Shown here: positions 50,701-60,267 of the stretch, piece after piece
Numbering within the stretch: position 1 is the stretch's first letter
Layout of the letters: every line of letters starts with the position of its first letter
Assembly (NCBI GenBank): GCA_016617855.1
Contig: JAECUM010016856.1
Coordinates: 1-64,000 of the forward strand
Reading direction: 5' to 3'
DNA from: Megalonaias nervosa
Taxonomy: Eukaryota; Mollusca; Bivalvia; Unionida; Unionidae
Length of the DNA: 64,000 bases
Translations under genes and position numbers: made by a program
Notes under the pieces: model-generated
Seen by the model: the letters and a program-made list of their open reading frames with translations, nothing else
Databases searched by the model: none
Told to the model about the DNA's origin: nothing

Positions 50701-53700
50701 ACAGCTCTTACATAACATAAATGCCTTCCCCATTGACCTTAGGGTCATGGTCACAGTCAGAAAATGTGTTAAGGTTTTTCATTTGCTGATATGTCCTAAA
50801 TGCTGTGATGGAGTTTCTTCATGTCTGGAATGACTCATTATGAAGCCAGTATAGCTTATCCATGACCATAGGGTCAAGGTCACAGTCAGAGAAAATGTGT
50901 TAGGTTCTTGGATTTTTTTTGTTTGCTTATATTTCCTAAAGCCCATTTAGAATCTCATTATAATTTAGATGAATCATTATCAAGATGAAAAAACACATGC
51001 TTTCATCTCTTTGATCTTAAGGTGAAGGTCACAGTCTGAGAAAAATTTGTGTTAAGGTCTTGGCAAAGTTTTTCATTTATTATATTTCTTAAAACTGCTT
51101 TGTTGATTTTGTTTACACAATGGATGAATCATTATGAAGCTACAATGCTTCATTCTGCAATGTGCACTCTCCCCTTTTGATGATGGAGTCAGAAATAATG
51201 TGTTTTACAGCAATGCTTTGGCTGTGGGATTATCATGCAGGCCCTGGATTTAACATAAGCAATAATTTGGTTTTGTGCTCAACCTACAGGACCTGGATTT
51301 GATGTAATTACTCATTAATTTGGTTTTAGTCTCATCATGCAGGCCCTGGATTTAATGCAGTTACTCATTATTTTGGTTTTGGGCTAAACATGCAGGACCT
51401 GGATTTGATGTAATTACTCATTAATTTGGTTTTAGTCTCATCATGCAGGCCCTGGATTTAATGCAATTACTCATTATTTTGGTTTTTGGCTAAACATGCA
51501 GGACCTGGATTTGATGTAATTACTCATTAATGGTTTTGGGCTCATGCTGCAGGCCCTGGATTTGATGTAATTACTTATTAATTTGCCATAGCTAAAACCT
51601 TAATTGTCACTGCCTTTGTTTCCCCACTCAGTTGATATTTGTTCTTAGTGACTATTGCAACCAAATTATAAGGGCTTTGCAACCTAAAATTTGCAGTGGC
51701 CTTTAAAATTTCCCATTGAGTTACTGTTCGGCTAAAGTTTGATACATACTCGGGGTACTGCAAGGAAGTGCTATACAAGCTAAAATGAGACTGGAAGTCG
51801 GAACACAAATTTGTTTATCTACACTTTATGGTTTGAATGCTGACATACAGAATGCAAGTTAATTGTGAAAAATATGAGTTGAGATTTCACACTCATATAT
51901 CATTTTGCTAGTATTAAATTTGTAATGATATACAGTAAATCTTTTGTTAAACTTCTTAGGGGCCATCCATTTAGTATGTAGACACTGAGTGGTGAGGGGG
52001 ATTTGAAGTTTGTTTATTTGTGTGTATGGGGGAAGGTTGAGTAAGACCAAGTAGTATATACACACACGCATTTGTAGTCCAATCATGAACAGGTATAATA
52101 ACCTGGTGATGTATAGGCTGACTGCCATTAAAAGTAAAATTAGTTTATTTTGTATTTCAACTAGGACATGGTGGAGGAAAGCACTTGTACCCTACTGTGT
52201 CAGCAGTAACTTGTTTTTTAGTTTACCATCTTTTGCATTTATAAAGCCATGCAGCAGTTTTATGGAATCAAACTAAAATATTTTTTTTTGCATATGTTCA
52301 TAAAGTTTAATGGATATTTAGTTTGGTGGGATATTATTGGATGCAAATGTTGAGTAAAATGGCTGTTTTGGGCGACTTTTGTAAATATTCTAAATTTTGA
52401 CTGTTTGCACTAATTTCACCCATTTTTCTACCACTTCCTCCATTGCCAGGCATGGGAGATATGTCACTTAACCCCAAATGGTAAGTTTAGCATGGATTTT
52501 TTTCAAGTTAAACAAACTTTAAATTTAGATTGGAACCTGCTAGTAAAAATATGCTACCGTGACACGGATAATGACATTCTTTGCTAGTGCTTTTTGTATG
52601 AGGGTTGATCAAATCTATTTTTGTCACACATGGGTCTGTCTCCCAATAATTAAACAGTAGTAGCTGTTTTTGTAATCATAAAACTTCTATTTGAAACTGA
52701 TCATAAATTCTTTTAGTTCATTCTTTTCCCAAACTTTTGGACTGAAGTATAGATAACAACAGTAAATTATCCCCTCCCCCCCCCAAGTCAAAAGAGGATT
52801 TTGCAAGTCAGTTTTGTTTCTCCACTCATGAAAAAATGCAAGCTGTAAAATCAGTTAAATTCAAGCCCTGAACATTAGATTTCCTATTATGTTTACTTGT
52901 GTGAGCTTCTGCATATCAGTGTTAACCTTGTATTCTCATATTCCAGAGAAAAGCCTCATGTAGTTTTACTACAGGAGGTTGTCATGGAGACACAGAAGAT
53001 ACTAGAGGAAAAATGTCCTTCATATGACCTTGTTCCAGGTGGAGAAAAGGAATATTACACAGCTATCCTCCTGCAACGGAATGTTGCAACAGTTGAGGAT
53101 GCAGCAGTTATGCCTTTCTACTCGAGCATGATGCTTCGGAATCTGTTAACTGTGAAGGTTTGCCACATATTGGAAGAACAAGATTATTTTGGGACAGACT
53201 CCATTAACTCCTAATAATTCAGCTTCACTTAAAAATTTTTCATTTTTTTGGTTGTTATAATAAATAATCATCAAGTAATATGTGACTGTCAAGATCATGT
53301 CTCTAATTTAATGGATTTATTGTTATTGTCTTTTGTGTGTGTGTGGGTGTTTGTGTGTGTGATTTGGATTTTTAATGTAGCTTTAAAAAATTTTCAGTCC
53401 TATCGCTACAATGTCTGAAGTGTGGCCATTTGTAGTGATGTCTAGCACTGTGGCATCATGCTGCAGACATTTAGCATCATGTCCCACCCAGTCACATTAT
53501 CCTGACACCAACCTGACCAGTCCTAAGACTAACCCCTTAATGCTGAGCATCTAGCGAGGCAGCTGTTAGTACCATTTTTATAAGTCTTTGGTATGACTAT
53601 GCCAGGATTCGAACCCATGACCTCCATCATCCGAGGTGGACTCTCGAACCAGTAGGCCACTGGAGCGGTCGTTATTGTCTTTTAATTGTCAGACTAGCAT

Positions 53701-56700
53701 GATAAGAAGAAGTTTGCAATATAAATCTGTTAATTGTATCTTAATTGTTAGCATTTATTACAAAATTCTTAAACATGTTTTTATTGATTTAGAACTCCAT
53801 TTATCGAACATTAAAATGTTGACATACAATCCTCTGACATAGTTCCAGCAAAAGTAAAATCCCAAAGGAATGAGATCAGTTATATAAAGATAGGATGCAT
53901 GTCTTTTACTGGGAAATCATGTCAGATTCAGTAGCTAAATATTCCATTACAAATGTCACATTTGCATTTGAACACATTATGTACAGAATTTTTCTTGTAT
54001 GATCTGTCCTTTTATTTATATTGAGATACATGATAAATTAACAGATGGTAATAATGTTTCACAGATTTACATTATTCTTAATGACAAGTTACATGAAACA
54101 AATTGCTAATAATATGTATTATTTTTTAAAATATTCAGAATCTCTGATGGTTTAACATTTATTGGAATATTTCTGTGACTATTGTTTAAGAAATTTATTA
54201 AATTTTTTGAGGTTGATTAAACAGCATTATTCTTTTTACCCATAGTGCACAGTGAAAGGAATAAAGTTTGACATTCTGACCTCCCATTTAGAGAGCACCA
54301 GGGAGCATGGAAAAGAGAGAAAGAACCAGCTTAAAATTGCATTTGAAAGTGTCAAGAGAGCTGATGCTGACAGAACTGTGATATTTGGTGGGGATTTGAA
54401 TCTAAGAGACAATGAGGTAAAGACTCATTTAATGGTCTCTAATTTTTTTTATTGCAGCTCATCATGATCAGGAAGTCATATTGTCATGTGGTTTTCTCCA
54501 AAAGACTTATGATGTTCAGTTGGTGCAGATATGACATCTAATATGGTTACCATGGTTACCAAACAGTGGCCATCTTGAACATCTTGTTATTGTTATCCTA
54601 CTGAGTGGGTGTCTGCAAAGCAACTAATTTGAAAATCATATTATTGCTAAACAGTAATGGACTGAGAAGTTTAAATAATCAGTTAGGTTTGTGTGATGCT
54701 AAAGCTTGGTTATGAAAAGACTAAAAAGGTAATCTAGCCAAATAGGATTTCCCTTTAAATTTAAATGACCTGGTATTTGTTAAATTTTATCTGATTAATA
54801 TTTCAGGTACAGAAGAGCTATGCTGTCTTGTACTATATATTGTTGCATGCCCATTTCAGTCTATAATTAATTTCTATTATTTTTTGCTTTTCTTTAAAAC
54901 AATATGTTTCATACATTTGTATTTTGTACTTGACCTTGTACATAATCAAGTTCACTGTGTACCTGAATACAGACATCGATTTTGTAAACAACATAATATA
55001 TAGCTAATTTTTCTGTTAGAACAGATTAAATATTAGGATCATTATTATAGGAAGTAAATATGTTTGTCGTAATCTGAGTCCTGGATATTGGAAATCCTCC
55101 ATGGAAAAACCTGGTGTACCTGATGTTTGCCATGCACTTTATTCTTGTTGATAATTTTAGAATGTTCTAGAAAAGAATTTTTGACCCTCATTCTGGTTCT
55201 ATTTTGGTGTCTTAGCTTTTTATATAATGTTGTTTACTTGAAAAATTATTCATTCTTGCCTTGGGGGCCCCGAGTGGTCTAAAGCACTCACCGTTATGGA
55301 TCATTGCCATCTCACGTATGTCAGCGTGGGTTCAAGTCTCGGGCTCGGCCAATGTGTGTATGTGAGAAAGCTTGCCAGTAGCTTCTCGTGGGTCAGTGGT
55401 TCTTTCCAGAGTTTTCCCGGATTCTTCCTCCACCATTTATACTGGCCGCCATGTATAGCCTATCCTGAGCTGAAAAATGGCATTAAACTTTACAGCAACA
55501 ACATTACAGCAACATTCTTGCCTAAACATCTTTAAGCAGAATCCATCTTGATTTTTTCATTTGGGTGGAATTATTTAATCAAGATATCATTATTCACTGG
55601 AAATACAAAGTGCCAATGAATAATATTCTTGGACTGGAACATCATTTTGGAATTATAGTGAATTCAGACAAGAACATTTTGAATTAATATACAGATTCAT
55701 TTATTTCATTGTTACAGTTATGAGTGTGAAGAGAGGGGCTTGCATGTCTATTTCATAATATACTAACACATTTATTTCATTGTCACAGTTACGATGGTGA
55801 GGAAGGGGATTGCATGTCCATTTCATAATTTACAGCTTACTCTAATTCATCATGACAGCTAGGAGGTAGGAAAGGGGATATTTTGTCTTCTTAATATTAT
55901 TATTGAAGATAATGTTTTGATGTCTTCGTATGTCCTTATTTTCATAGATATTTAGGAGTGATTGGCAGGGTTTGACACTAACTTTTTAAGTAGAGAGCCT
56001 GCAGGACTTCCTGCTTTTGAAAACTGGTGGTCCTTCTTACTGATAGAATGTCCTTTTCATTGACGGTTATTGTTACTGAAAAAAAAGTGTAATCTATACA
56101 ATAAAATAAAACACACATACAAGGTTGTTAATTTATTACAGTTTACATTAAATTCATCGACAGTTTGTATGCTTTGTTTTGTAACGCTGACAAATCTTGT
56201 GTGTGGTGTTTATTATCATTATGATAATCATCATCGTCATCAGCAGCATCAATGTCACTTTGCACCATCCATTCCCTTTGCAACAGTCTTTTTCATCATT
56301 CATTCCCATGTCTCTGACATAAGGCCCGCTATAGCATGACTGATGGTTTCACCGTATACCTTGAGTACATTTTTTATACATGTTCATAATTAAAAGAAAG
56401 ATTTATGCAACCCTATAACATAGGATAGATATAATTTTAATATCCACAATTTAAAATAGCAGTCTCGACAGACCACACAGCTTTAGGAAAGTGGTGGTCC
56501 TTCTGAAAATCAGGTGGCCACAGGACAGCGGACCTGCGTTAGTGTCAAACCCTGATTGGGAGGCAGGGGGCCTGGTCCATAAGTTTCGGAAACAAAACCC
56601 CAGACCAGTTGAGAACAATTATCTTTTTGGGTGATAAATTGCTAAACTTGGCAATTTTAAAGACCGGAAGCCAATTAACAGTCCCATAAGGAATCACTGT

Positions 56701-57648
56701 AAAATCACTATTTGATTTTAAAACTGTTGCAAAACTGGGAAAAAGTGATACACATGTTGAATTTACATCAAATGACTCAACTTTTGATGTCATATTTCAT
56801 TTATCAGTAGAAATAAACATACAAGCAACTCCAAGGGAGACCAAGAGAACATACTGCAGGGGAGAAACATTTATTTTATGCTACACTACATTACGTGGTT
56901 TGAGTCTATAGAGTTACTCCTTCCTGTCTAACCACATAACATGGTTTGAGTGTAAAGTGTTACACTTTACCTTCTAATTACATAACATAGTTGAGTGTAG
57001 TGTTAATCTTCCCTGTCAAAGAATATAAAATGGTTTAAGTGCATATGATTAACTTTGTTGTTGAAGCGTGTAACATATAAGGGGAAATGAAGGGAAAGAT
57101 ATAGGGAATATGTTATAGGGGAGAAACAATTTCATTTTGTACCATATAACATGCTTGAGTTTATATTGTTACCTTTTCCTGTCTATTTAATTTTGAATTT
57201 ATGTTAAGTTTTAGACACAGTGTTGGGGCTTAATGCTTCTTGAAATCATTCTCAGTTCAGTCTAGCAGCTACTCTGTTTTTCAACTTTCACATCTGATAT
57301 AATTTGGTATCCTCTTTTCTTTCATTTTGACAGCTCAGTGAAATTGGGGGTATGCCAGAGAATGTTTATGATGTATGGGAGGTTACAGGTAAGCGACCAG
57401 AGGCCAAATTTACCTGGGATATGGCACGCAATGACAACATGGAATACAGTAGCAAGTTCAAACCCAAATGTCGGTTTGACAGACTGTATATCAGACACAG
57501 CAAACCTAAAGCTCTAGTTCAGCCTGTTTATTTTGAATTGGTTGGTTTGGAGAGATTGCAGTCATGTCAGAGATTTCCAAGTGATCACTGGGGATTGTTA
57601 GGTCACTTTAACGTGTTATCTCGGCTCCCAGAGTCAGCTAAAAAATGA
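32636..57648 (+). CDS. TDP2: tyrosyl-DNA phosphodiesterase 2 (six exons)
   Basis: Mg-dependent EEP-fold enzyme that cuts the 5'-phosphotyrosyl bond left by trapped topoisomerase II, before end joining in the nucleus. Exons: 32636-32770, 40341-40462, 48303-48422, 52947-53157, 54246-54416, 57334-57648. All introns are GT-AG and phases close at each junction, giving 1,074 bases (357 residues plus stop; human 362). The N-terminus is a UBA-like domain (about 11-52). Catalytic residues by family motif: Asn104 in SWNIDGLD, Glu136 in LLQEV, Asp246 in GGDLNLRD, His338 in SDHWGLL; also TSHLESTR at 208-215. The start is the first in-frame ATG that gives the UBA domain. The linker (about 53-95) is short and variable, as in the family. 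All catalytic residues are present, so it is likely functional. Introns of 7.6, 7.8, 4.5, 1.1 and 2.9 kb hold many mobile elements. Confidence 0.96.
33853..35035. mobile_element. foldback element in TDP2 intron 1
   Basis: Two arms of about 350-430 bases in inverted orientation (33853-34290 and 34680-35035) around a roughly 390-base centre. Matching blocks: tgttgggttgtaggtcagagc-type sequence, aggaatgtgatttattttctca, tgatgaaatttgacct and gtccaatagtcacgtgat. The arms differ by roughly 15-25% by eye. No coding region. Confidence 0.75.
35036..35789. other. TDP2 intron 1, no structure seen
   Basis: AT-rich intronic sequence; no repeat or coding pattern I can name. Confidence 0.4.
35790..36570. 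mobile_element. decayed relative of the 30.6 kb element
   Basis: Shares blocks with 31170-31590, including gggaaataaattatt and acaaagcttgttgtcttcac (36491-36540), and the order of the flanking blocks. It is interrupted by two small palindromic elements at 36041-36367. Ends not definable. Confidence 0.6.
36041..36367. mobile_element. two tandem palindromic MITE copies
   Basis: Each copy (36041-36204 and 36219-36367) starts near tatatacttgcgtataagcc or tatatactcgcgtataagcc and ends in its inverse (gcgcaagtatatacggta, gcgagtatatacggta). They share gacccgcagataag-type centres. The second is inserted beside the first, inside an older element. Confidence 0.75.
37708..37862. mobile_element. 155-base hAT-type MITE
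   Basis: Starts caggggtctcaaac and ends gtttgagacccctg, its exact inverse. Flanked by perfect 8-base duplications gtttagat at 37700-37707 and 37863-37870, the hAT hallmark. Confidence 0.95.
38635..38740 (-). repeat. tRNA-headed SINE fragment beside a minisatellite
   Basis: On the minus strand, tcaaaaggtagagtgtttgtc then gaggtcccagatttgagcc resemble A and B boxes with tRNA spacing. The adjoining minisatellite unit also contains a B-box-like ggttcgagc. Confidence 0.5.
38820..39050 (+). repeat. 45-base minisatellite, five copies
   Basis: Unit cagccagattggggttcgag plus 25 more bases, five copies with 1-3 differences. Forty-five is a multiple of three, so frames stay open on both strands; that alone explains the long open frames here. 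Confidence 0.95.
39051..40340. other. TDP2 intron 1, no structure seen
   Basis: AT-rich intronic sequence up to the exon 2 acceptor. Nothing supportable seen. Confidence 0.4.
40341..40462 (+). CDS. TDP2: TDP2 exon 2 (UBA end and linker)
   Basis: Follows tttctttcag. Begins RSLNSYFQERDE, where human TDP2 has RALNSYFEP directly after the same DWE/DWD motif, so the junction fits exactly. The rest is a polar linker. Ends with two bases of a split Ser codon before gttatt. Confidence 0.9.
40463..41805. other. TDP2 intron 2, no structure seen
   Basis: Intronic sequence between exon 2 and a SINE. No repeat or coding pattern recognised. Confidence 0.4.
41806..42051 (-). repeat. tRNA-derived SINE, family B, copy 1
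   Basis: Minus-strand copy of the element also at 49537-49788 and 55261-55512. The tRNA-like head lies at the right (reverse of cgagactcgaacccacgtc), the core includes agaaagcttgccagtagcttc, and the tail reads aaaaaggcgttaaaccc. Confidence 0.85.
42052..44149. other. TDP2 intron 2, no structure seen
   Basis: AT-rich intronic sequence. No gene or repeat recognised. Confidence 0.4.
44150..45755 (+). mobile_element. non-autonomous TA-type DNA transposon, copy 2
   Basis: Inverted copy of 27412-29135, similar along almost its whole length. The right end, read in reverse, starts cagtcaaacccacttatctc. The left end has lost the outermost bases seen in copy 1, so between them the two copies show both ends. 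Confidence 0.8.
46291..47974. mobile_element. 1.68 kb TA-flanked DNA transposon, non-autonomous
   Basis: Begins tacagtggttcccctctta; the other end, read in reverse, begins tacagtggtccccctcttg. Subterminal GTGGCC repeats recur at both ends. The TA at each edge is the expected target duplication of Tc1-mariner/pogo elements. No transposase frame. Confidence 0.85.
47975..48302. other. TDP2 intron 2 end
   Basis: Intronic sequence to the exon 3 acceptor. Nothing supportable seen. Confidence 0.4.
48303..48422 (+). CDS. TDP2: TDP2 exon 3 (catalytic Asn motif)
   Basis: Acceptor tatttttgcag. Carries RIRVMSWNIDGLD, whose Asn is a metal/active-site residue of the EEP fold, and a helix to CDKIN. Ends AA before gtaagt, phase 2. 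Confidence 0.95.
48423..49536. other. TDP2 intron 3, no structure seen
   Basis: AT-rich intronic sequence without a recognised repeat. Confidence 0.4.
49537..49788 (+). repeat. tRNA-derived SINE, family B, copy 2
   Basis: Head ttgccgagtgatctaaagctc (A-box region) and gggtttcagtcccagg (B box), core gagaaagcttgccagtagc, tail aaaatggcattaaaccc. Flanks aaatgattttgt and aaattgattttct look like a decayed target duplication. Confidence 0.85.
49898..50245 (+). repeat. 43-base minisatellite, eight copies
   Basis: Unit begins atgacaagtctgacctacag. The first six copies are nearly identical and the last two diverged. Confidence 0.95.
50620..51130. repeat. degenerate tandem repeat, about 140 bases, inverted array
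   Basis: Four diverged units with gaccttagggtcatggtcacag, cagtcagaaaatgtgtt and tttcatttgctgatatgtcc blocks. Reverse complement of the 20740-21560 unit. Confidence 0.65.
51236..51595 (+). repeat. 53-base minisatellite with alternating units
   Basis: About seven units of 53 bases. Two forms alternate: catgcaggccctggatttaa ending gggctaaa, and catgcaggacctggatttga ending gtctcat. They make a 106-base higher-order dimer. Confidence 0.88.
51596..52946. other. TDP2 intron 3, no structure seen
   Basis: AT-rich intronic sequence up to the exon 4 acceptor. Confidence 0.4.
52947..53157 (+). CDS. TDP2: TDP2 exon 4 (catalytic Glu motif)
   Basis: The acceptor ttccag|ag gives K-EKPHVVLLQEV with the metal-binding Glu. 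Continues through GGEKEYYTAILL to MMLRNLLTVK and ends in phase 0 before gtttgc. A choice of two AGs exists; only the first keeps the frame. Confidence 0.95.
53345..53670 (-). repeat. tRNA-derived SINE, family A, copy 3
   Basis: Minus-strand copy with (GT)-rich tail at left and tRNA-like head at right. Perfect 13-base target duplication gttattgtctttt at 53332-53344 and 53671-53683. Confidence 0.95.
54246..54416 (+). CDS. TDP2: TDP2 exon 5 (catalytic Asp motif)
   Basis: Fifty-seven codons between ttacccatag and gtaaag. Contains DILTSHLESTREHGKER and VIFGGDLNLRDNE; the Asp and Asn of GDLN are active-site residues. Confidence 0.95.
54890..55700. mobile_element. decayed relative of the 30.6 kb element, split by a SINE
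   Basis: Blocks such as acttgaccttgtacataatc, aagttca, ttattcactggaaatacaaa and ttcttggactgga match 30760-31260 in order. The family B SINE at 55261-55512 interrupts it. Ends not definable. Confidence 0.6.
55261..55512 (+). repeat. tRNA-derived SINE, family B, copy 3
   Basis: Head cccgagtggtctaaagcactc and gggttcaagtctcggg, shared core, tail attaaactttacagcaacaa. Perfect target duplication cattcttgcc at 55251-55260 and 55513-55522. Confidence 0.95.
55966..56554. mobile_element. 589-base hAT-like non-autonomous element
   Basis: Left end cagggtttgacactaact; right end, in reverse, cagggtttgacactaacg. Flanked by attgg on both sides. CAGGG ends and inner ggtggtcc repeats fit a hAT-derived element, though only five bases of duplication are certain. 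Confidence 0.82.
56555..57333. other. TDP2 intron 5 end
   Basis: Intronic sequence with a loose repeat of a roughly 60-base motif (cataacatggtttgagtgtaaagt and variants) at 56880-57180. No gene. Confidence 0.5.
57334..57648 (+). CDS. TDP2: TDP2 exon 6 (catalytic His motif, stop)
   Basis: Starts after ttttgacag with LSEIGGMPENVYDVWE. FTWDMARNDN, KCRFDRLYI and RFPSDHWGLL follow; His of SDHW completes the active site. TGA at 57646-57648. Confidence 0.96.
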   Translation, partial: LSEIGGMPENVYDVWEVTGKRPEAKFTWDMARNDNMEYSSKFKPKCRFDRLYIRHSKPKALVQPVYFELVGLERLQSCQRFPSDHWGLLGHFNVLSRLPESAKK

Positions 57649-57691
57649 AAACAAAGGAAAGTATGAACTTTTGAGGAATGTTGAGGTTGTT

Positions 57692-57697
57692 ATTAAA
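57692..57697 (+). promoter_or_regulatory. candidate poly(A) signal of TDP2
   Basis: ATTAAA, 44 bases after the stop codon. A canonical AATAAA follows at 58053-58058; either could serve. Confidence 0.35.
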
Positions 57698-58059
57698 TAA
57701 TTTCTTATGAGGCAATAAGACCAGTACATTCAAGGCAACAAAATAAGAAAATACAAGAACTTCAATTTTTCCAATCATGAAGATACAGATGGTTGAATTT
57801 GCCATCTTAAGATGTAACGTCAGAAACTGGCTATTTTATTGTTCACTGACAAGTAATAATTTGGAGATGAGAATTGTTATAAATATAAGACTTATACACT
57901 GTTCCCCTAATATAAGACTTACACACTGTTCTCCTAATATGAGACCGTTCCAGGAAGATGTAAAAGTGTACCATGATATGGGTGGGGATGTCTTGAACTG
58001 GAGTACATTGCTTGCAAAAAACATGTGATTCAACCAGCCCATCAGGGGAGCAAATAAAG

Positions 58060-58280
58060 ACTATAGTGATATAAGCAATGTTGCCTTATACTGGGATACA
58101 GTGATATAGGCAATGTTGCCTTATACTGGGATACAGTGATAAAGGCAGTGTTGCTTTATACTGGGATACTGTGATATAGGCAAGGTCGCTTTATACTGGG
58201 ATACAGTGATACAGGCGATGTTGCCTTTTACTGGGATACAGTGATATAGACAGTGTTGCTTTATACTGGGATACAGTGAC
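58060..58280 (+). repeat. 35-base minisatellite, left part
   Basis: Six units of atacagtgatataggcaatg plus 15 bases. It resumes at 59386-59525 (about four units) after a 1.1 kb insertion. Confidence 0.93.
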
Positions 58281-59385
58281 ATAGCTGCCAACTGCCCCTT
58301 TTTTTCCGTATTTGTCCCGTATTTTGGACCCGAATACTGGTGTTCGTTTTTTTTGCAAAAAATACGTTTTTTTTAATTAAAAAAAATAACAAATTTCCTT
58401 GCAATTTTCAGTTTAGAACGGGCACTTGGTTCCATTCTGATAGAAATGTATCGCATGTATATAGGAATACAGTTCTACAATATGATTGGTTCATTCGAAA
58501 TCGAGGCTACCATGCCTGTCTTTATCCGCCATATTGGATTTCGCAAACAGTTACCGCTACTACTGTGTTTCATCTTCGTAATATTCAACTTCTAATCATG
58601 TTGAATAGGAAAGCAGAATATTCAGAATTTTCTCCAGAAAGACAAGAAAACAGAACTGAAAGGACAATTGTTCCGTCTTGTTTAGATTTGTCAAATCATC
58701 TAGTAAAGGAGAAGACTTTACGTTTTGCAAATTGTGTAATGTGATTTCACTATTGGGCATGGAGGCACACATAAAATGCAAAAGCACGAAAAAGCTAATA
58801 AACATCAGCTTGCTGCTTCATCATATACAACTCAGTCTGAACTTGGATGTATATAAATACCAGAGAGAACCTTGATGTAATTCGATCGAAATTCGGTTTA
58901 TTAAATTTCTTTTAGAAATGAACCTTCCTCTTTCAGTTATTAGTGTTGCTGGCGATTTATTTCGCACATGTTTTCCAGACAGTAAAATCGGAAAGGATTA
59001 CTGGTATGCTGGAATGAAAACAGTTCAGTAAGAAAATCACACAGAATTGAGATTATCAGTGAAAGTCGATAATGATTGGGAGAAAAAAAAACAAGGTGTG
59101 GAAATGGCTCCTATAAACAGCCTGTGTCTGAGTGTGTTGCACTCTTGCACCTTCTGAGTGGGCACCCAAATGGAACAGGGTGCCCGTCCAGAAGGTGCAA
59201 GTGTGCAACACATGCATCTTTGACATTAAATAATTATGTAAGGCACTGTCCTACTTTACTGATGGTTGTATATGTTGTAGGTAGTTACATATGCATTAAA
59301 ATTTTAAAAATCAGTATTTGGTCCTGAAAATCAGTATTTTTGTCATAAGCAATCAGTATTTTTGTACTTGGGGGTTGGCAGTTAT
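58281..59385 (+). mobile_element. hAT-like transposon remnant in a minisatellite
   Basis: Left end atagctgccaactgcccc; right end, in reverse, ataactgccaaccccc. Flanked by acagtgac and gcagtgat, an imperfect 8-base duplication drawn from the minisatellite unit. Inside, frames at 58598-58744 and 58690-58860 are coding-like; FTFCKLCNVISLLGMEAHIK resembles the BED-type zinc finger of hAT transposases with the final His lost. An inverted repeat with about 35-base arms is at 59132-59212. Not active. Confidence 0.75.
59132..59212. repeat. perfect-looking hairpin inside the hAT remnant
   Basis: Arms gtgtgttgcactcttgcacc.. and ..ggtgcaagtgtgcaacacat, about 35 bases each, around a 10-base loop (aaatggaaca). 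The arms mismatch at few positions. Confidence 0.85.
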
Positions 59386-59525
59386 GCAGTGATATAGGCA
59401 ATGTTGCTTTATACTGGGATACAGTAATATAGGCAGTGTTGCCTTACACTGGGATACCATGATATAGACAATGTTGCCTTGTACTGGGACACAGTGGTAT
59501 AGACAATGTTGCCTTATACTTGGAT
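59386..59525 (+). repeat. 35-base minisatellite, right part
   Basis: About four units continuing the array at 58060-58280. Confidence 0.9.
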
Positions 59526-60106
59526 GCTTTATAATTCAACCAGTTTAATTGGATCCTGTTTTATACCAGGCACCATGTTATGTTGACAGGCTTTATAGTC
59601 AAAGACCATATAATATACAATCATGAAAGTCAACATTTTGGTAATATAATTTTGATTTGGTGATCGGTAACAGAATTCATTTTACACACAATAAGATTTT
59701 TTTTATACTTGTTAACAATATTGAAATTGCTTAACAAATGATCACATTTTTATGTTTTAAAATCAGGGATTTGGTAAAACCATTTTCCTGTCCTTCCCTT
59801 TATTCTCCTGCTTATGAATTTGCTTACTGCATTAACTATATGATAAACAAGTGCAAGCAGATAGTTTTGGTTGTTTTCCCAGATTTTGGGTAATGGGTCT
59901 TGGGTGGGGTTAGCTACTAAAGCTGCTTTTTTGTAAAAAGTCATGGAAAGCCTGTCTCAATTCATGGCAAACCCTTTTTTTAAAAGTCAAGGAAAGCCTG
60001 TGTCAGTTCAGGGTAAAGTAATATAAAATGGTCTTTCACTTTAAGACACCTCAGTATGACATGTACTGGTTGAACTATAAAATACCTCAGTAAGTTAACT
60101 TCGTCT

Positions 60107-60267
60107 TGTGTCACTTTATATCTTGATGGTACCCATACAGCATGTTATCCTCTGGCACTTGTGTCACTTTATATCTTGATGGTACCCATACAGCATGTTA
60201 TCCTCTGGTACTTGTGTCACTTTATATCTTGATGGTACCCATACAGCATGTTATCCTCTGGCATTTG
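60107..60267 (+). repeat. 53-base tandem repeat, three copies
   Basis: Unit begins cttgtgtcactttatatctt and ends ttatcctctggca. The copies differ at one or two bases, so this is a recent expansion. Confidence 0.95.
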
